A DNA stretch of 7,168 nucleotides from Deltaproteobacteria bacterium (GTDB taxonomy: Bacteria > Desulfobacterota > Desulfuromonadia > Geobacterales > DSM-12255): the NCBI GenBank assembly GCA_017861215.1, contig JAGFXN010000082.1, positions 1 through 7,168 on the forward strand, given 5' to 3'. A program made the translations under genes and the position numbers. The notes beneath the pieces were generated by a model that saw only the letters and a list, made by a program, of their open reading frames with translations, had not been told where the DNA came from and made no database searches. Positions 1 through 6,211 of this stretch are shown piece after piece. Each line of letters opens with the position of its first letter. The first letter of the stretch is position 1.

Positions 1-150
1 GAGAATGACCAGTTCATACTCAACGGTTTCGATAGCATCAACGGCGCTAACACCATCCTGAACCCAGTCTACGGTGTAGGAGGCGTCCTTCAACGCCTGC
101 ACAGTTGCCTCACCAATCATCCGATCATCTTCAACAAGTAATACCCGCAT
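1..150 (-). CDS. OmpR-like response regulator, N-terminal 50 residues (partial)
   Basis: This is the beginning of a two-component response regulator, a cytoplasmic protein that takes a phosphate from a histidine kinase and usually controls transcription. The visible protein starts MRVLLVEDD, the first beta strand and the acidic pair (D8, D9) that binds magnesium in receiver domains. It continues through helix 1 and strand 2 (YTVDWVQDG) to strand 3, ending ELVIL at residue 50. The phospho-accepting aspartate would be expected at residue 51, the first codon outside the window. The ATG at 148-150 is chosen because AGGAGG (155-160) lies 4 bases upstream. The start resembles the QseB/PmrA/TctD branch of the OmpR family, so a winged-helix output domain is expected but not visible. 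Its partner kinase probably lies beyond the window; the GAF kinase at 548-2497 is separated from it by a tRNA and a terminator. Confidence 0.9.
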   Translation of the reverse strand, partial: MRVLLVEDDRMIGEATVQALKDASYTVDWVQDGVSAVDAIETVEYELVIL

Positions 151-420
151 CAAGCCTCCTGCATCTATCGAAAGCGAGAAATACATACCGAATTCAATTG
201 ATATAGGTCGTAACTAGCAGCACGATCAGAGATATCAGTAGTCTAATGTAAAGTCCACCACCTTCTCAAGCTCTTTGACCATCCCGGTCATAGGGCTTTT
301 TCATGCCCAATCCACAAAAAAAGGAGGTAGCCCCACAGCTGATTATACCTAAGCAATCCAACAGAAAGCTATCGATGAAAGTCCATGCCAGACTCCATAC
401 AAAGGCATTATAAACAGCAA
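151..420. other. Intergenic stretch without a convincing gene
   Basis: This roughly 270-base stretch lies between the response regulator and the tRNA terminator. I found no convincing protein gene. On the minus strand there are two tiny frames: 12 codons from the ATG at 302-304 (MKKPYDRDGQRA) and 15 codons beginning MVKELEKVV. Neither has a good ribosome site. The minus strand also has a perfect TATAAT (342-347) with no matching -35 box, and ACCTCCTTT (320-328), which equals the anti-Shine-Dalgarno sequence of 16S rRNA, running into seven T. The 5' leader and promoter of the response regulator should lie in this stretch. Confidence 0.6.
240..269 (-). promoter_or_regulatory. Possible sigma70 promoter of the response regulator
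   Basis: On the minus strand TTGAGA (264-269, five of six match TTGACA) is followed after 18 bases by TAGACT (240-245, four of six match TATAAT). Transcription would start near 233 and give a leader of about 80 bases before the response regulator ATG. The match is moderate and other arrangements in this AT-richer stretch are possible. Confidence 0.3.
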
Positions 421-449
421 AAGGGGCTAGCTTTAATAGCTAACCCCTT
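421..449 (-). terminator. Rho-independent terminator behind tRNA-Ala
   Basis: On the minus strand the arms AAGGGGTTAGCT and AGCTAGCCCCTT form a 12-bp stem, with one U:G pair, around a 5-base loop, starting 8 bases after the tRNA CCA end. The T tract is short: two T beyond the stem, four if the last stem pairs are counted. The same hairpin read on the plus strand has a C:A mismatch at that position, so it favours minus-strand transcripts. It would end the tRNA transcript and any read-through from the kinase gene, and separates them from the response regulator. Confidence 0.8.
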
Positions 450-457
450 AATATTAT

Positions 458-533
458 TGGTGGAGCTGATCGGGATCGAACCGACGGCCTATGCGTTGCG
501 AACGCATCGCTCTCCCAACTGAGCTACAGCCCC
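458..533 (-). tRNA. tRNA-Ala (anticodon CGC)
   Basis: The 76 bases on the minus strand fold into a complete cloverleaf: acceptor GGGGCTG with CAGCTCC, D arm GCTC/GAGC, anticodon stem ATGCG/CGCAT with loop TTCGCAA, and T arm GTCGG/CCGAT with loop TTCGATC. The anticodon CGC (498-500) reads the alanine codon GCG. The acceptor stem has the G3:U70 pair that is the main identity element for alanyl-tRNA synthetase, so the assignment rests on two independent signals. The 3' CCA is encoded (458-460). The 5' end lies only 14 bases after the stop of the histidine kinase on the same strand, and I see no good promoter in the preceding 100 bases, so it may be processed from a longer transcript. A terminator hairpin follows. 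Confidence 0.97.
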
Positions 534-547
534 AATGAATGCTGCGG

Positions 548-2497
548 TCATGCCTCGCACGGCAGGAGTACAGTAAACTCTGCCCCGCCTGCTGCATGAT
601 TCCTTACTCGTATCTTGCCTCCGTGGTTAGCGACAATCCGGTTGGCAATCGGGAGTCCGAGCCCGGTCCCGTTGCTTTTGGTGGTAAAAAACGGGCTGAA
701 GATACTGTTCTTCATTTCAGTGGATATACCGCACCCCGTATCAGAGATCCTGATGACAGCCGCTTTCCTTTTCCCGAGCTGGGCAGCGGTGATGCTTACC
801 TTCAACACTCCGCCGGTATGCATGACATCGAGCGCATTATGGAAAAGATTGATAAAGACCTGCTTCAACTGCTGACAGTCTCCATATAGCATGATCTCTT
901 TCTTTGGGAAAGATTTCAGTAGCTGCACCCGGTTTTTTTCCACGGCGTGCTCCAGAATAGCGAGAGCTCCATCTACTGTTTCAGTTATCGAGCAGCGCTG
1001 ATAACATAATGTGGTCTTTCTGGAGAAGGAGAGAACCTCATCGAGCATTTTCTCCAGGCGCTGCTCCTCTTCGATGATGGTGGTGATATAGCCGGCTTCC
1101 TGACTGCCTGCCGGGATTTTCCGGGCAAGTCTCCGGGCAAAGCCTCCAATGGCGATCATTGGCCCTTTCAATTCATGGGCAATACCGGCAGACAGTTCCC
1201 CGATCGTTGCCAACCGCTCGCCATGGATGAGTTGCTCCTGTGCTTCCTGTATGCGGCGATTGGCATCTTCAAGATTGGTGAAAAGCGTAAGATTCTCAAC
1301 GGCGATACCGACATGATTCGCAAAGAGCTGTAAAAATTTAAGGTCATTCCTGTTAATCCTGCGTCCTGTTTGCGGATTATCGACGATGATGACGCCGAAT
1401 ACTCTTTTCTTGCCCATGAGCGGCATGACGGCAAAGCTGTCGCAATTGAAGCGGCTGCAAAATTCAGCTGCTTCAGCCTCCAGCTCCGATCGGGCATGCA
1501 GTGCCAGGACCCTTTTCTCCGTGACTACCCGGTAAAAAATGCCCCTCCCTTTTTTCAGGGTGATTCTGCTCGACTTCAACTCCTGGCTTAACGGCGACCC
1601 GGCATCCTGATTCATCTCAGTGTCCGTGATGAAGCTGAAATCTGCAGGCAGATGTGCAGTTGATTCCTCCCGGCTCATGACGCCAAGCATACCCTGCAGA
1701 ACTTCTGCTTTTTCGTTCAGCAGTAACAGCATGGCGCGTTCAAAAAAGAAGAGCGGCTCTGAGGTGAGCGTGGCAAGAATAATATGCGAGAGCCTGTTGA
1801 GCCGTATGGTTGAAAGGTTGAGACTGCTGAAGCGGTTCAGAAGGAGCAGTTCCTTGAGTTTGTAGTTGTTCTGCTCAAGTATGCGCTGCAGTTGCAGGGT
1901 GTTTGTGGCAACACGCCGTTCAAGGTCTGAGTTGAGTCTTTTTATCTGCCTTTCTGCTTTTTTCCTGTCAATAATCTCCTGCTGAAGTCTTCCGTTCGCA
2001 GCCGAAAGCTCGGAATTTTGCGCCAAAAGCAGCTGTTCCTGCTGCAGTTTAAGCTTGTTTGCTGCCCGTTCCCATTCAGAAATGAAACCGAGTTCAATCC
2101 TGTCGAAATAGCGCTCCACGTAAGTGTGAGCCCATGTGCGGGAGCCTGAAGCAAGGGTTGAGTCGTCAAGCAGATCGAGATAACTTTGCCGGAAATACTT
2201 CATGAGACCGAGAAACATCTCCAGGGAAACACCCCGGGAGCGGTGCTTTCTTGCCTGTTCAACGCCGAAAGCAGTGATGCGGTCAATTATGAATTCGGGA
2301 TCAGGAGAGAGCTCGGGGATTTCGGCAGATACCTGGAGAGCAGCTGTCAGCCCGGCAGAAAGACCATGTATCGCAATCTTCCAGATCTCCGGGTCTAAAG
2401 GAGTATACTTTGCATAACCCATCCGATCGGCATACAGCATTACCCTTTCAACCAGGGCAGCTTCACCCTCTGTTATTATCTGCGTCAGAGACTGCAT
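548..2497 (-). CDS. Soluble GAF-domain sensor histidine kinase
   Basis: A 649-residue histidine kinase with no membrane segment, so it probably senses a cytoplasmic signal. Residues about 10-145 form a helical region (with KHRSRGVSL near 84-92) resembling the globin-like RsbR N-terminal sensor fold. Residues 145-215 look like a coiled coil and 232-408 a GAF domain. The dimerisation and phosphotransfer region has H441 in GIAHELKGP, the expected phosphorylation site. The ATPase domain has the N box NLFHNA (N550, N554), the G1 box DTGCG (586-590), the F box FSPFF and the G2 box GTGLGL. The H box is odd: the usual asparagine after HExx is glycine (G445). The ATG at 2495-2497 is the first possible start after an in-frame TGA, but has no clear ribosome site. 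No receiver gene directly adjoins it. The partner is unknown. The family assignment is secure; the N-terminal fold is inferred. Confidence 0.95.
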   Translation of the reverse strand: MQSLTQIITEGEAALVERVMLYADRMGYAKYTPLDPEIWKIAIHGLSAGLTAALQVSAEIPELSPDPEFIIDRITAFGVEQARKHRSRGVSLEMFLGLMKYFRQSYLDLLDDSTLASGSRTWAHTYVERYFDRIELGFISEWERAANKLKLQQEQLLLAQNSELSAANGRLQQEIIDRKKAERQIKRLNSDLERRVATNTLQLQRILEQNNYKLKELLLLNRFSSLNLSTIRLNRLSHIILATLTSEPLFFFERAMLLLLNEKAEVLQGMLGVMSREESTAHLPADFSFITDTEMNQDAGSPLSQELKSSRITLKKGRGIFYRVVTEKRVLALHARSELEAEAAEFCSRFNCDSFAVMPLMGKKRVFGVIIVDNPQTGRRINRNDLKFLQLFANHVGIAVENLTLFTNLEDANRRIQEAQEQLIHGERLATIGELSAGIAHELKGPMIAIGGFARRLARKIPAGSQEAGYITTIIEEEQRLEKMLDEVLSFSRKTTLCYQRCSITETVDGALAILEHAVEKNRVQLLKSFPKKEIMLYGDCQQLKQVFINLFHNALDVMHTGGVLKVSITAAQLGKRKAAVIRISDTGCGISTEMKNSIFSPFFTTKSNGTGLGLPIANRIVANHGGKIRVRNHAAGGAEFTVLLPCEA

Positions 2498-2631
2498 GAA
2501 TTCGCGGCACTTTCTGAGAAGGGAGGCGCTGTGGAAAAGGCAGGTGCCAAAGTGATGAGGCGTTCTGCCACGTCAGCAGTGGAGCGGTCCAGAGGGCAGC
2601 CTATAGATTCTCTTTCATACGCAAATCTCAT
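2485..2631 (-). CDS. Possible 48-residue protein upstream of the kinase
   Basis: A short reading frame in the 171-base gap between dksA and the kinase starts MRFAYERES and ends SAANSCSL. Its ATG (2629-2631) has GGAG (2637-2640) 5 bases upstream, a reasonable ribosome site. Its stop lies 13 bases inside the kinase gene, in another frame, so ribosomes ending here could restart at the kinase ATG, which has no ribosome site of its own. I do not recognise the sequence. It has no evident signal peptide or membrane helix, and is rich in alanine and proline toward the end. The frame is open upstream to 2700, but that extension overlaps the end of dksA and is less likely to be used. It could be a leader peptide, a small protein or chance. 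Confidence 0.25.
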   Translation of the reverse strand: MRFAYERESIGCPLDRSTADVAERLITLAPAFSTAPPFSESAANSCSL

Positions 2632-2668
2632 CGAGGCTCCGGAGAGTGACAGTAAGGGGCGGGAGGAG

Positions 2669-3025
2669 TCAGGGAGTTTTTTCTTTGCGCTCCTCTTCAA
2701 TTTTGCAGTCGATGCAGAGCGTTGTCACCGGTCTGGCTTTCAGCCGTCCTTCGCTGATATCTTCGCCACAGAGCTCACAGATGCCGAATTCTCCCTGATC
2801 GATCCGCTCAAGTGCTTCCTTGATTTTATTGATCAGCTTCCGTTCGCGGTCGCGAATCCTGAGTTCAAAGTTCCTGTCAGACTCCTGGGTAGCCCGGTCT
2901 GTCGGGTCAGGAAAATTGACATTTTCAGCGGTCATTTCGGAAACAGTCTTGCCTGCTTCTCCAAGGAGTGTACGCATCTCTTCGTGCAATACCTGCCTGT
3001 AGTACTCAAGTTTCTCCTGATCCAT
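2669..3025 (-). CDS. dksA: DksA, RNA polymerase-binding transcription factor
   Basis: A 118-residue DksA/TraR protein. DksA enters the secondary channel of RNA polymerase and, with ppGpp, represses or activates promoters such as those of rRNA and amino-acid genes. The N-terminal coiled coil carries at its tip the motif DPTDRA (40-45), matching the D, D and A residues essential in Escherichia coli DksA. NRDRERKLI-type residues follow (RIRDRERKLI, 56-65). The four zinc cysteines are all present (C83, C86, C104, C107) in CELC and CIDC. It is about 30 residues shorter than the E. coli protein, the difference being the N-terminal extension. The ATG at 3023-3025 follows AGGAGG (3035-3040) after 9 bases. 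It has its own promoter and lies 80 bp after radA on the same strand. Conservation of the tip argues for true DksA rather than a TraR-like relative. Confidence 0.95.
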   Translation of the reverse strand: MDQEKLEYYRQVLHEEMRTLLGEAGKTVSEMTAENVNFPDPTDRATQESDRNFELRIRDRERKLINKIKEALERIDQGEFGICELCGEDISEGRLKARPVTTLCIDCKIEEERKEKTP

Positions 3026-3054
3026 AGCTGCTAGCCTCCTGAAGGTAAGCCTAT

Positions 3055-3083
3055 ATTAGAAAATATTTTCGCCTGCAAGTAAA
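3055..3083 (-). promoter_or_regulatory. Sigma70-type promoter of dksA
   Basis: On the minus strand TTTACT (3078-3083, four of six match TTGACA) is followed after exactly 17 bases by TCTAAT (3055-3060, five of six match TATAAT). The spacer is AT-rich. Transcription would start near 3048 and give a leader of about 23 bases containing the AGGAGG ribosome site. This gives dksA a start independent of radA, although read-through from radA is not excluded because I see no good terminator between them. Confidence 0.55.
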
Positions 3084-3105
3084 GCTATTTTTAGCAGCGC
3101 CCTTT

Positions 3106-4449
3106 TCAGAGAGCAGTTGCAAGCGCTTCCTCGACTCTTTTCACTCCGGCGAGTTCGACTCCCTTCACCTTTACCTGCTTGAGACTCCCTTCCGGCAGGA
3201 CGCATCTTTTAAAGCCGAGTTTGGCAGCCTCTTTGACCCTGATTTCCGGTTGGCTGACTGCTCGTACTTCGCCGGAGAGCCCGACTTCTCCGAGAAAAAA
3301 AGTTTGCGGATCAACCGGTTTGTCGAGATGGCTGGAGGCAACAGCCATGATCATGCCAAGGTCTGCCGCCGGTTCATTCAGGCGTACACCACCAACGGCA
3401 TTCATAAAGATGTCATGGCCGGAAAGCTGCAGCCCCACTTTCTTTTCCAACACGGCAACCAGCAGGGAGAGGCGGTTATGGTCCACGCCGATAGTGGTCC
3501 GGCGGGGAGTGCCGAACGAGGTTGATGACACCAGGGCCTGAAGTTCAACCAGCAGGGGTCTTGTCCCTTCAAGAGCGGCAACGACGACAGAGCCGGATGC
3601 ACCAAGCGGGCGTTCGGCGAGAAACAGTTCGGAAGGGTTGGCGACTTCGCACAGGCCCGAATCCTTCATCTCGAACACGCCGATTTCGTTGGTTGAGCCG
3701 AAACGGTTTTTTGCCGCCCGCAGAATTCTGAAGGCATGTCCGGAATCCCCTTCAAAGTAGAGGACGGTATCCACCAGGTGCTCAAGAACTCTTGGCCCGG
3801 CCAGGGCCCCATCCTTGGTGACATGGCCGACCAGAAAGATCGGGATGCCGCTTCCTTTGGCAAGGAGCATGAGCCGTCCTGCCGATTCGCGTACCTGGCT
3901 GACACTTCCCGGAGCAGATTCAATGGCAGCAGTAAATACTGTCTGAATCGAATCGATAATCACTGCTTGCGGCTTCAAGGCGGTTATCTGCGTAATTATC
4001 CGCTCGATATTGGTCTCGGCCAGCAGGTAGAGTCCGTCGGAATTAATTCCCAGGCGGAGGGAGCGGAGCTTGATCTGTTCCGGTGACTCTTCGGCGGAAA
4101 CATAGAGGACCGAACCGGCAGTTCCGGTGAGGTGGGCTGATGCCTGCAGGAGAAGGGTGGATTTGCCGATGCCCGGATCGCCGCCAATCAGCACGATGGA
4201 ACCCTTTACCAGCCCACCGCCCAATACCCGGTCAAGTTCGGCTATGCCGCATGAAGAACGCTGCTGCAGATCACGCTTCACTTGCGACAGCGGCAGAGGT
4301 TTTGCCGCTTCCCCTGCCGGCAGGCGTGCCGATTGGCAGGCTGTCTCTTCGGCCATTGAGTTCCACGCGCCGCAGTCCGGGCATTTGCCCAGCCATTTGG
4401 GGGTCTGGTAGCCGCACTTCTGGCAGGCAAACAGCGTCCGGTTTTTCAA
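3106..4449 (-). CDS. radA: RadA, DNA repair and recombination ATPase
   Basis: A 447-residue RadA (Sms) protein, near the family's usual length. RadA is a RecA-like hexameric ATPase that extends heteroduplex DNA and processes branched intermediates with RecA. The N-terminal zinc finger has C9, C12, C23 and C26 (CQKCGY, CPDCG). Walker A is GGDPGIGKST (89-98), Walker B lies around AVIIDSIQT (162-170), and the RadA-specific KNRFG motif is at 247-251. The Lon-like C-terminal domain (about 270-447) includes GVDHNRLSLL and VGLSGEVRAV, as in RadA proteins that lack protease activity. The start is TTG (4447-4449): an in-frame TGA lies just upstream, GAGGTG is spaced 7 bases before it, and the resulting N-terminus matches the family. 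A GTG at 4457-4459 is in another frame. It has a strong promoter and is divergent from the HEAT gene. Confidence 0.97.
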   Translation of the reverse strand: MKNRTLFACQKCGYQTPKWLGKCPDCGAWNSMAEETACQSARLPAGEAAKPLPLSQVKRDLQQRSSCGIAELDRVLGGGLVKGSIVLIGGDPGIGKSTLLLQASAHLTGTAGSVLYVSAEESPEQIKLRSLRLGINSDGLYLLAETNIERIITQITALKPQAVIIDSIQTVFTAAIESAPGSVSQVRESAGRLMLLAKGSGIPIFLVGHVTKDGALAGPRVLEHLVDTVLYFEGDSGHAFRILRAAKNRFGSTNEIGVFEMKDSGLCEVANPSELFLAERPLGASGSVVVAALEGTRPLLVELQALVSSTSFGTPRRTTIGVDHNRLSLLVAVLEKKVGLQLSGHDIFMNAVGGVRLNEPAADLGMIMAVASSHLDKPVDPQTFFLGEVGLSGEVRAVSQPEIRVKEAAKLGFKRCVLPEGSLKQVKVKGVELAGVKRVEEALATAL

Positions 4450-4479
4450 TCTTTTTCACCTCGCGGTACGTTTTATGGA

Positions 4480-4508
4480 ATCTTATTCTCCGCAGAGCGG
4501 ACTGTCAA
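4480..4508 (-). promoter_or_regulatory. Near-consensus sigma70 promoter of radA
   Basis: On the minus strand a perfect TTGACA (4503-4508) is followed after exactly 17 bases by TAAGAT (4480-4485, five of six match TATAAT). Transcription would start near 4473, giving a leader of about 24 bases with GAGGTG before the TTG start. This is the strongest promoter match in the window. It lies inside the inverted repeat at 4485-4524, so it may be repressible. Confidence 0.8.
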
Positions 4509-4524
4509 CAGAGCTGCGGATAAT
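4485..4524. repeat. Inverted repeat over the radA/HEAT divergent promoters
   Basis: ATTCTCCGCAG (4485-4495) and CTGCGGATAAT (4514-4524) are inverted copies over 11 bases with one mismatch, separated by 18 bases. The repeat centres on the -35 box of the radA promoter (4503-4508), and its right arm ends just before the candidate -35 box of the plus-strand promoter (4527). A smaller palindrome CCGCAGAGCGG (4490-4500) overlaps the left arm. The position suits a binding site for a dimeric regulator or a pair of dimers. It does not match the published Geobacter LexA consensus as I remember it. Confidence 0.5.
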
Positions 4525-4526
4525 GC

Positions 4527-4554
4527 TTGCAAAATCAGCTTATTCCGTTACGAT
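4527..4554 (+). promoter_or_regulatory. Possible promoter of the HEAT/HD-GYP operon
   Basis: TTGCAA (4527-4532, four of six match TTGACA) is followed after 16 bases by TACGAT (4549-4554, four of six match TATAAT). Transcription would start near 4561, giving a leader of about 28 bases before the ATG at 4589. The match is moderate, but the place is right, back to back with the radA promoter. Confidence 0.4.
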
Positions 4555-4588
4555 ATGGAACAGTTTGCAGAGTCCTTCCGGAGTTGTC

Positions 4589-6211
4589 ATGGAGCAGCCT
4601 AGGCAGAGCATAAAACTGAATAATGACCAGGATGAGAATGCACTGCTTGATGCAGCCTTGAATGCGCTGGCAAAAGCCATGAAGGCCCTTAATTTTTATC
4701 CGCCGGAACACCCGCAAAGAGAGGAGTGTTTATCTGCCGCCTTTGGCCAGCTGGTCAATCTTGTCAGAGATGACGAGCTGATTCTGCTCTGGAGCCGCGA
4801 CGGCTGCACTGTCGCTGACCGGGCGGCGCTGAAGAGTACATCGACAACAGCAAAGGCACTTGCCCGGGAGATGCTGACCAGAAAACTGCAGCGGCTGATC
4901 ATTCTGCCACAGCTTTCCCTGCCGGATCTGAAAGCCTTTCTTGCCATCGTTTCGGCAGATGCGGCGGCTATTTATGACGGCGGAGGCATAGAGGCGGAGA
5001 TGTTGCGCTCCGGCATCACCACCATCGGCGCCAACGAGGTGGATCTGTCGCTCCTGAAGGGGCTGCAGCCGGAGGAGCCAGAGAGCAGGGAGGAAGAGGC
5101 CGACCTGTTGACCGGTTCAGCTGAACAGGAGCCGGCCGAGCAGGCCGAGCAGGCTGAAGAAGGTGAGGAAGAGGAACCCCTGGATGTCAGGTTTTCGCAG
5201 CTCGGCATGGATATTCTTCTCGGGATGCTGAAAGCTGAAAAAAAGGAGGCACAGTTTCTGCAGGTTGCCAGGGAAGTGATTGATGCAGCCGAAGAATTGA
5301 AACGTCAGGGGGCGTTCGAGACTCTGCCGCCCGCCATTGAGGTGCTGCTTGACGTGCAGGCCGAGGAACAGAGGCCGGCTGCCCAGAGAGAGTTTATCCG
5401 CTACGCTCTGGAGCAGATCAGCGGCGGTGCCATGACAGCCTATCTGCTGGAGAGGATAGAGGAGCGCTCCGCAGAAAACGAAGCGATGCTCGACAGGCTC
5501 TGTGCGGTCATTGGGCACTCTCTGGCGTATCCCCTGATTCAGCGGCTCTGCGTTGCTGAATCCCTCCATGCGCGGAAAGCGATTGCCATCGCCCTTACCA
5601 GATCAGGGGTAGCTGCTCTGCCGGCACTTATTCCGATGCTCAAGGATGAGCGCTGGTACGTGGTCAGAAACATGGTGACAATTCTCGGCGAGATAGGTTC
5701 AGTTGAGGCGGTCAGCGCCCTGCAACTGGTGGTACGGCACCCGGAACCGAAGGTCCGTAAAGAAATAATCAAGGCATTACTGAAAATAAATTCCCAGGGT
5801 GCCGCACAAACCATTATTTCCCTGCTCGATGACGAAGACGAGGAGGTTGTCTGGCAGGCAATCTATTCCCTGGGGACTATCCGTTCCAGGGCAGCGGTCA
5901 GGCCGCTTCTTGAGATACTTACTGTCCCTGACGCGTTTTTAAAGGAGCTTGCCCTGAAAAAAAATGCTCTTGCAGCCATAGGCAGAATCGGCGACCGTCA
6001 GGCTACAGCCACGCTGCTGGATATAATCGGCAGGAGGGGCTGGCTTGCCCCCGGGCGCTGGCAGGAACTGAAGATTGCTACGGCAGCAGCACTCGGTCAA
6101 CTTGGCGATGAAACCGCTATCCCTTTGCTGAAAAAGCTTGCCCGACGGAACACGCCTTTGGGAAGCGCTTGCGGCGATGCCGCTGACAATCTGGAAAGAC
6201 TGGCAAAATGA
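4589..6211 (+). CDS. HEAT-repeat protein with YPPxxP N-terminal module
   Basis: A 540-residue protein with no signal peptide or membrane segment, likely cytoplasmic. Residues about 15-155 form an N-terminal module with the motif FYPPEHP (36-42). Residues 160-197 are a strongly acidic, low-complexity linker rich in E, A and Q. Residues about 200-320 are helical. From about 323 to 520 there are five or six HEAT-type helical repeats, recognisable from units such as VVRNMVTILGEIG, VVWQAIYSLGTI and IATAAALGQLGDETAI. Such repeats usually act as a protein-binding scaffold. The ATG at 4589 is chosen because GGAG (4580-4583) lies 5 bases upstream. The frame is open to an ATG at 4475, but that would place 38 codons over the divergent promoters and give an unconvincing N-terminus. 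Its stop overlaps the start of the HD-GYP gene (ATGA). No enzymatic motif is visible; the biochemical role is unknown. Confidence 0.9.
   Translation: MEQPRQSIKLNNDQDENALLDAALNALAKAMKALNFYPPEHPQREECLSAAFGQLVNLVRDDELILLWSRDGCTVADRAALKSTSTTAKALAREMLTRKLQRLIILPQLSLPDLKAFLAIVSADAAAIYDGGGIEAEMLRSGITTIGANEVDLSLLKGLQPEEPESREEEADLLTGSAEQEPAEQAEQAEEGEEEEPLDVRFSQLGMDILLGMLKAEKKEAQFLQVAREVIDAAEELKRQGAFETLPPAIEVLLDVQAEEQRPAAQREFIRYALEQISGGAMTAYLLERIEERSAENEAMLDRLCAVIGHSLAYPLIQRLCVAESLHARKAIAIALTRSGVAALPALIPMLKDERWYVVRNMVTILGEIGSVEAVSALQLVVRHPEPKVRKEIIKALLKINSQGAAQTIISLLDDEDEEVVWQAIYSLGTIRSRAAVRPLLEILTVPDAFLKELALKKNALAAIGRIGDRQATATLLDIIGRRGWLAPGRWQELKIATAAALGQLGDETAIPLLKKLARRNTPLGSACGDAADNLERLAK

Noticed and set aside
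151..420. Cyclic-dinucleotide (GEMM) riboswitch in the leader of the response regulator
   Set aside because: These are common in Geobacter relatives, so I looked, but found no recognisable GEMM core or tetraloop-receptor pattern on either strand.
421..533. tRNA-Ala as an integration site of a mobile element
   Set aside because: No integrase gene and no direct repeat of the tRNA 3' end is visible in the flanking sequence.
2531..2550. Sigma54-like site on the minus strand, TTGGCAC (2544-2550), about 50 bases before the kinase ATG
   Set aside because: The -24 part is good but the required GC at -12 reads TT, so a working sigma54 promoter is unlikely.
2485..2700. Full 71-codon version of the small frame between dksA and the kinase
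   Set aside because: Its first 32 bases overlap the end of dksA and there is no ribosome site at 2700; the internal ATG at 2631 has GGAG, so only the short form is kept as a low-confidence entry.
2531..3034. 167-codon frame on the plus strand opposite dksA
   Set aside because: It lies antisense to a clear dksA gene with all zinc cysteines and matches no family I know; it is a shadow of that coding sequence.
3075..3105. Possible terminator after radA (GCTA, four A, TAGC then TTTA on the minus strand)
   Set aside because: The stem is only 4 bp of mostly weak pairs and overlaps the dksA promoter; not enough to call.
4485..4524. LexA (SOS) box at radA
   Set aside because: The inverted repeat has an 18-base gap and CCGCAG arms, unlike the GGTT-type Geobacter LexA site or the E. 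coli CTGT-N8-ACAG site.
4475..4588. 38-codon upstream extension of the HEAT protein
   Set aside because: It runs over both divergent promoters, lacks a ribosome site, and its sequence does not continue the module shared with the HD-GYP protein.
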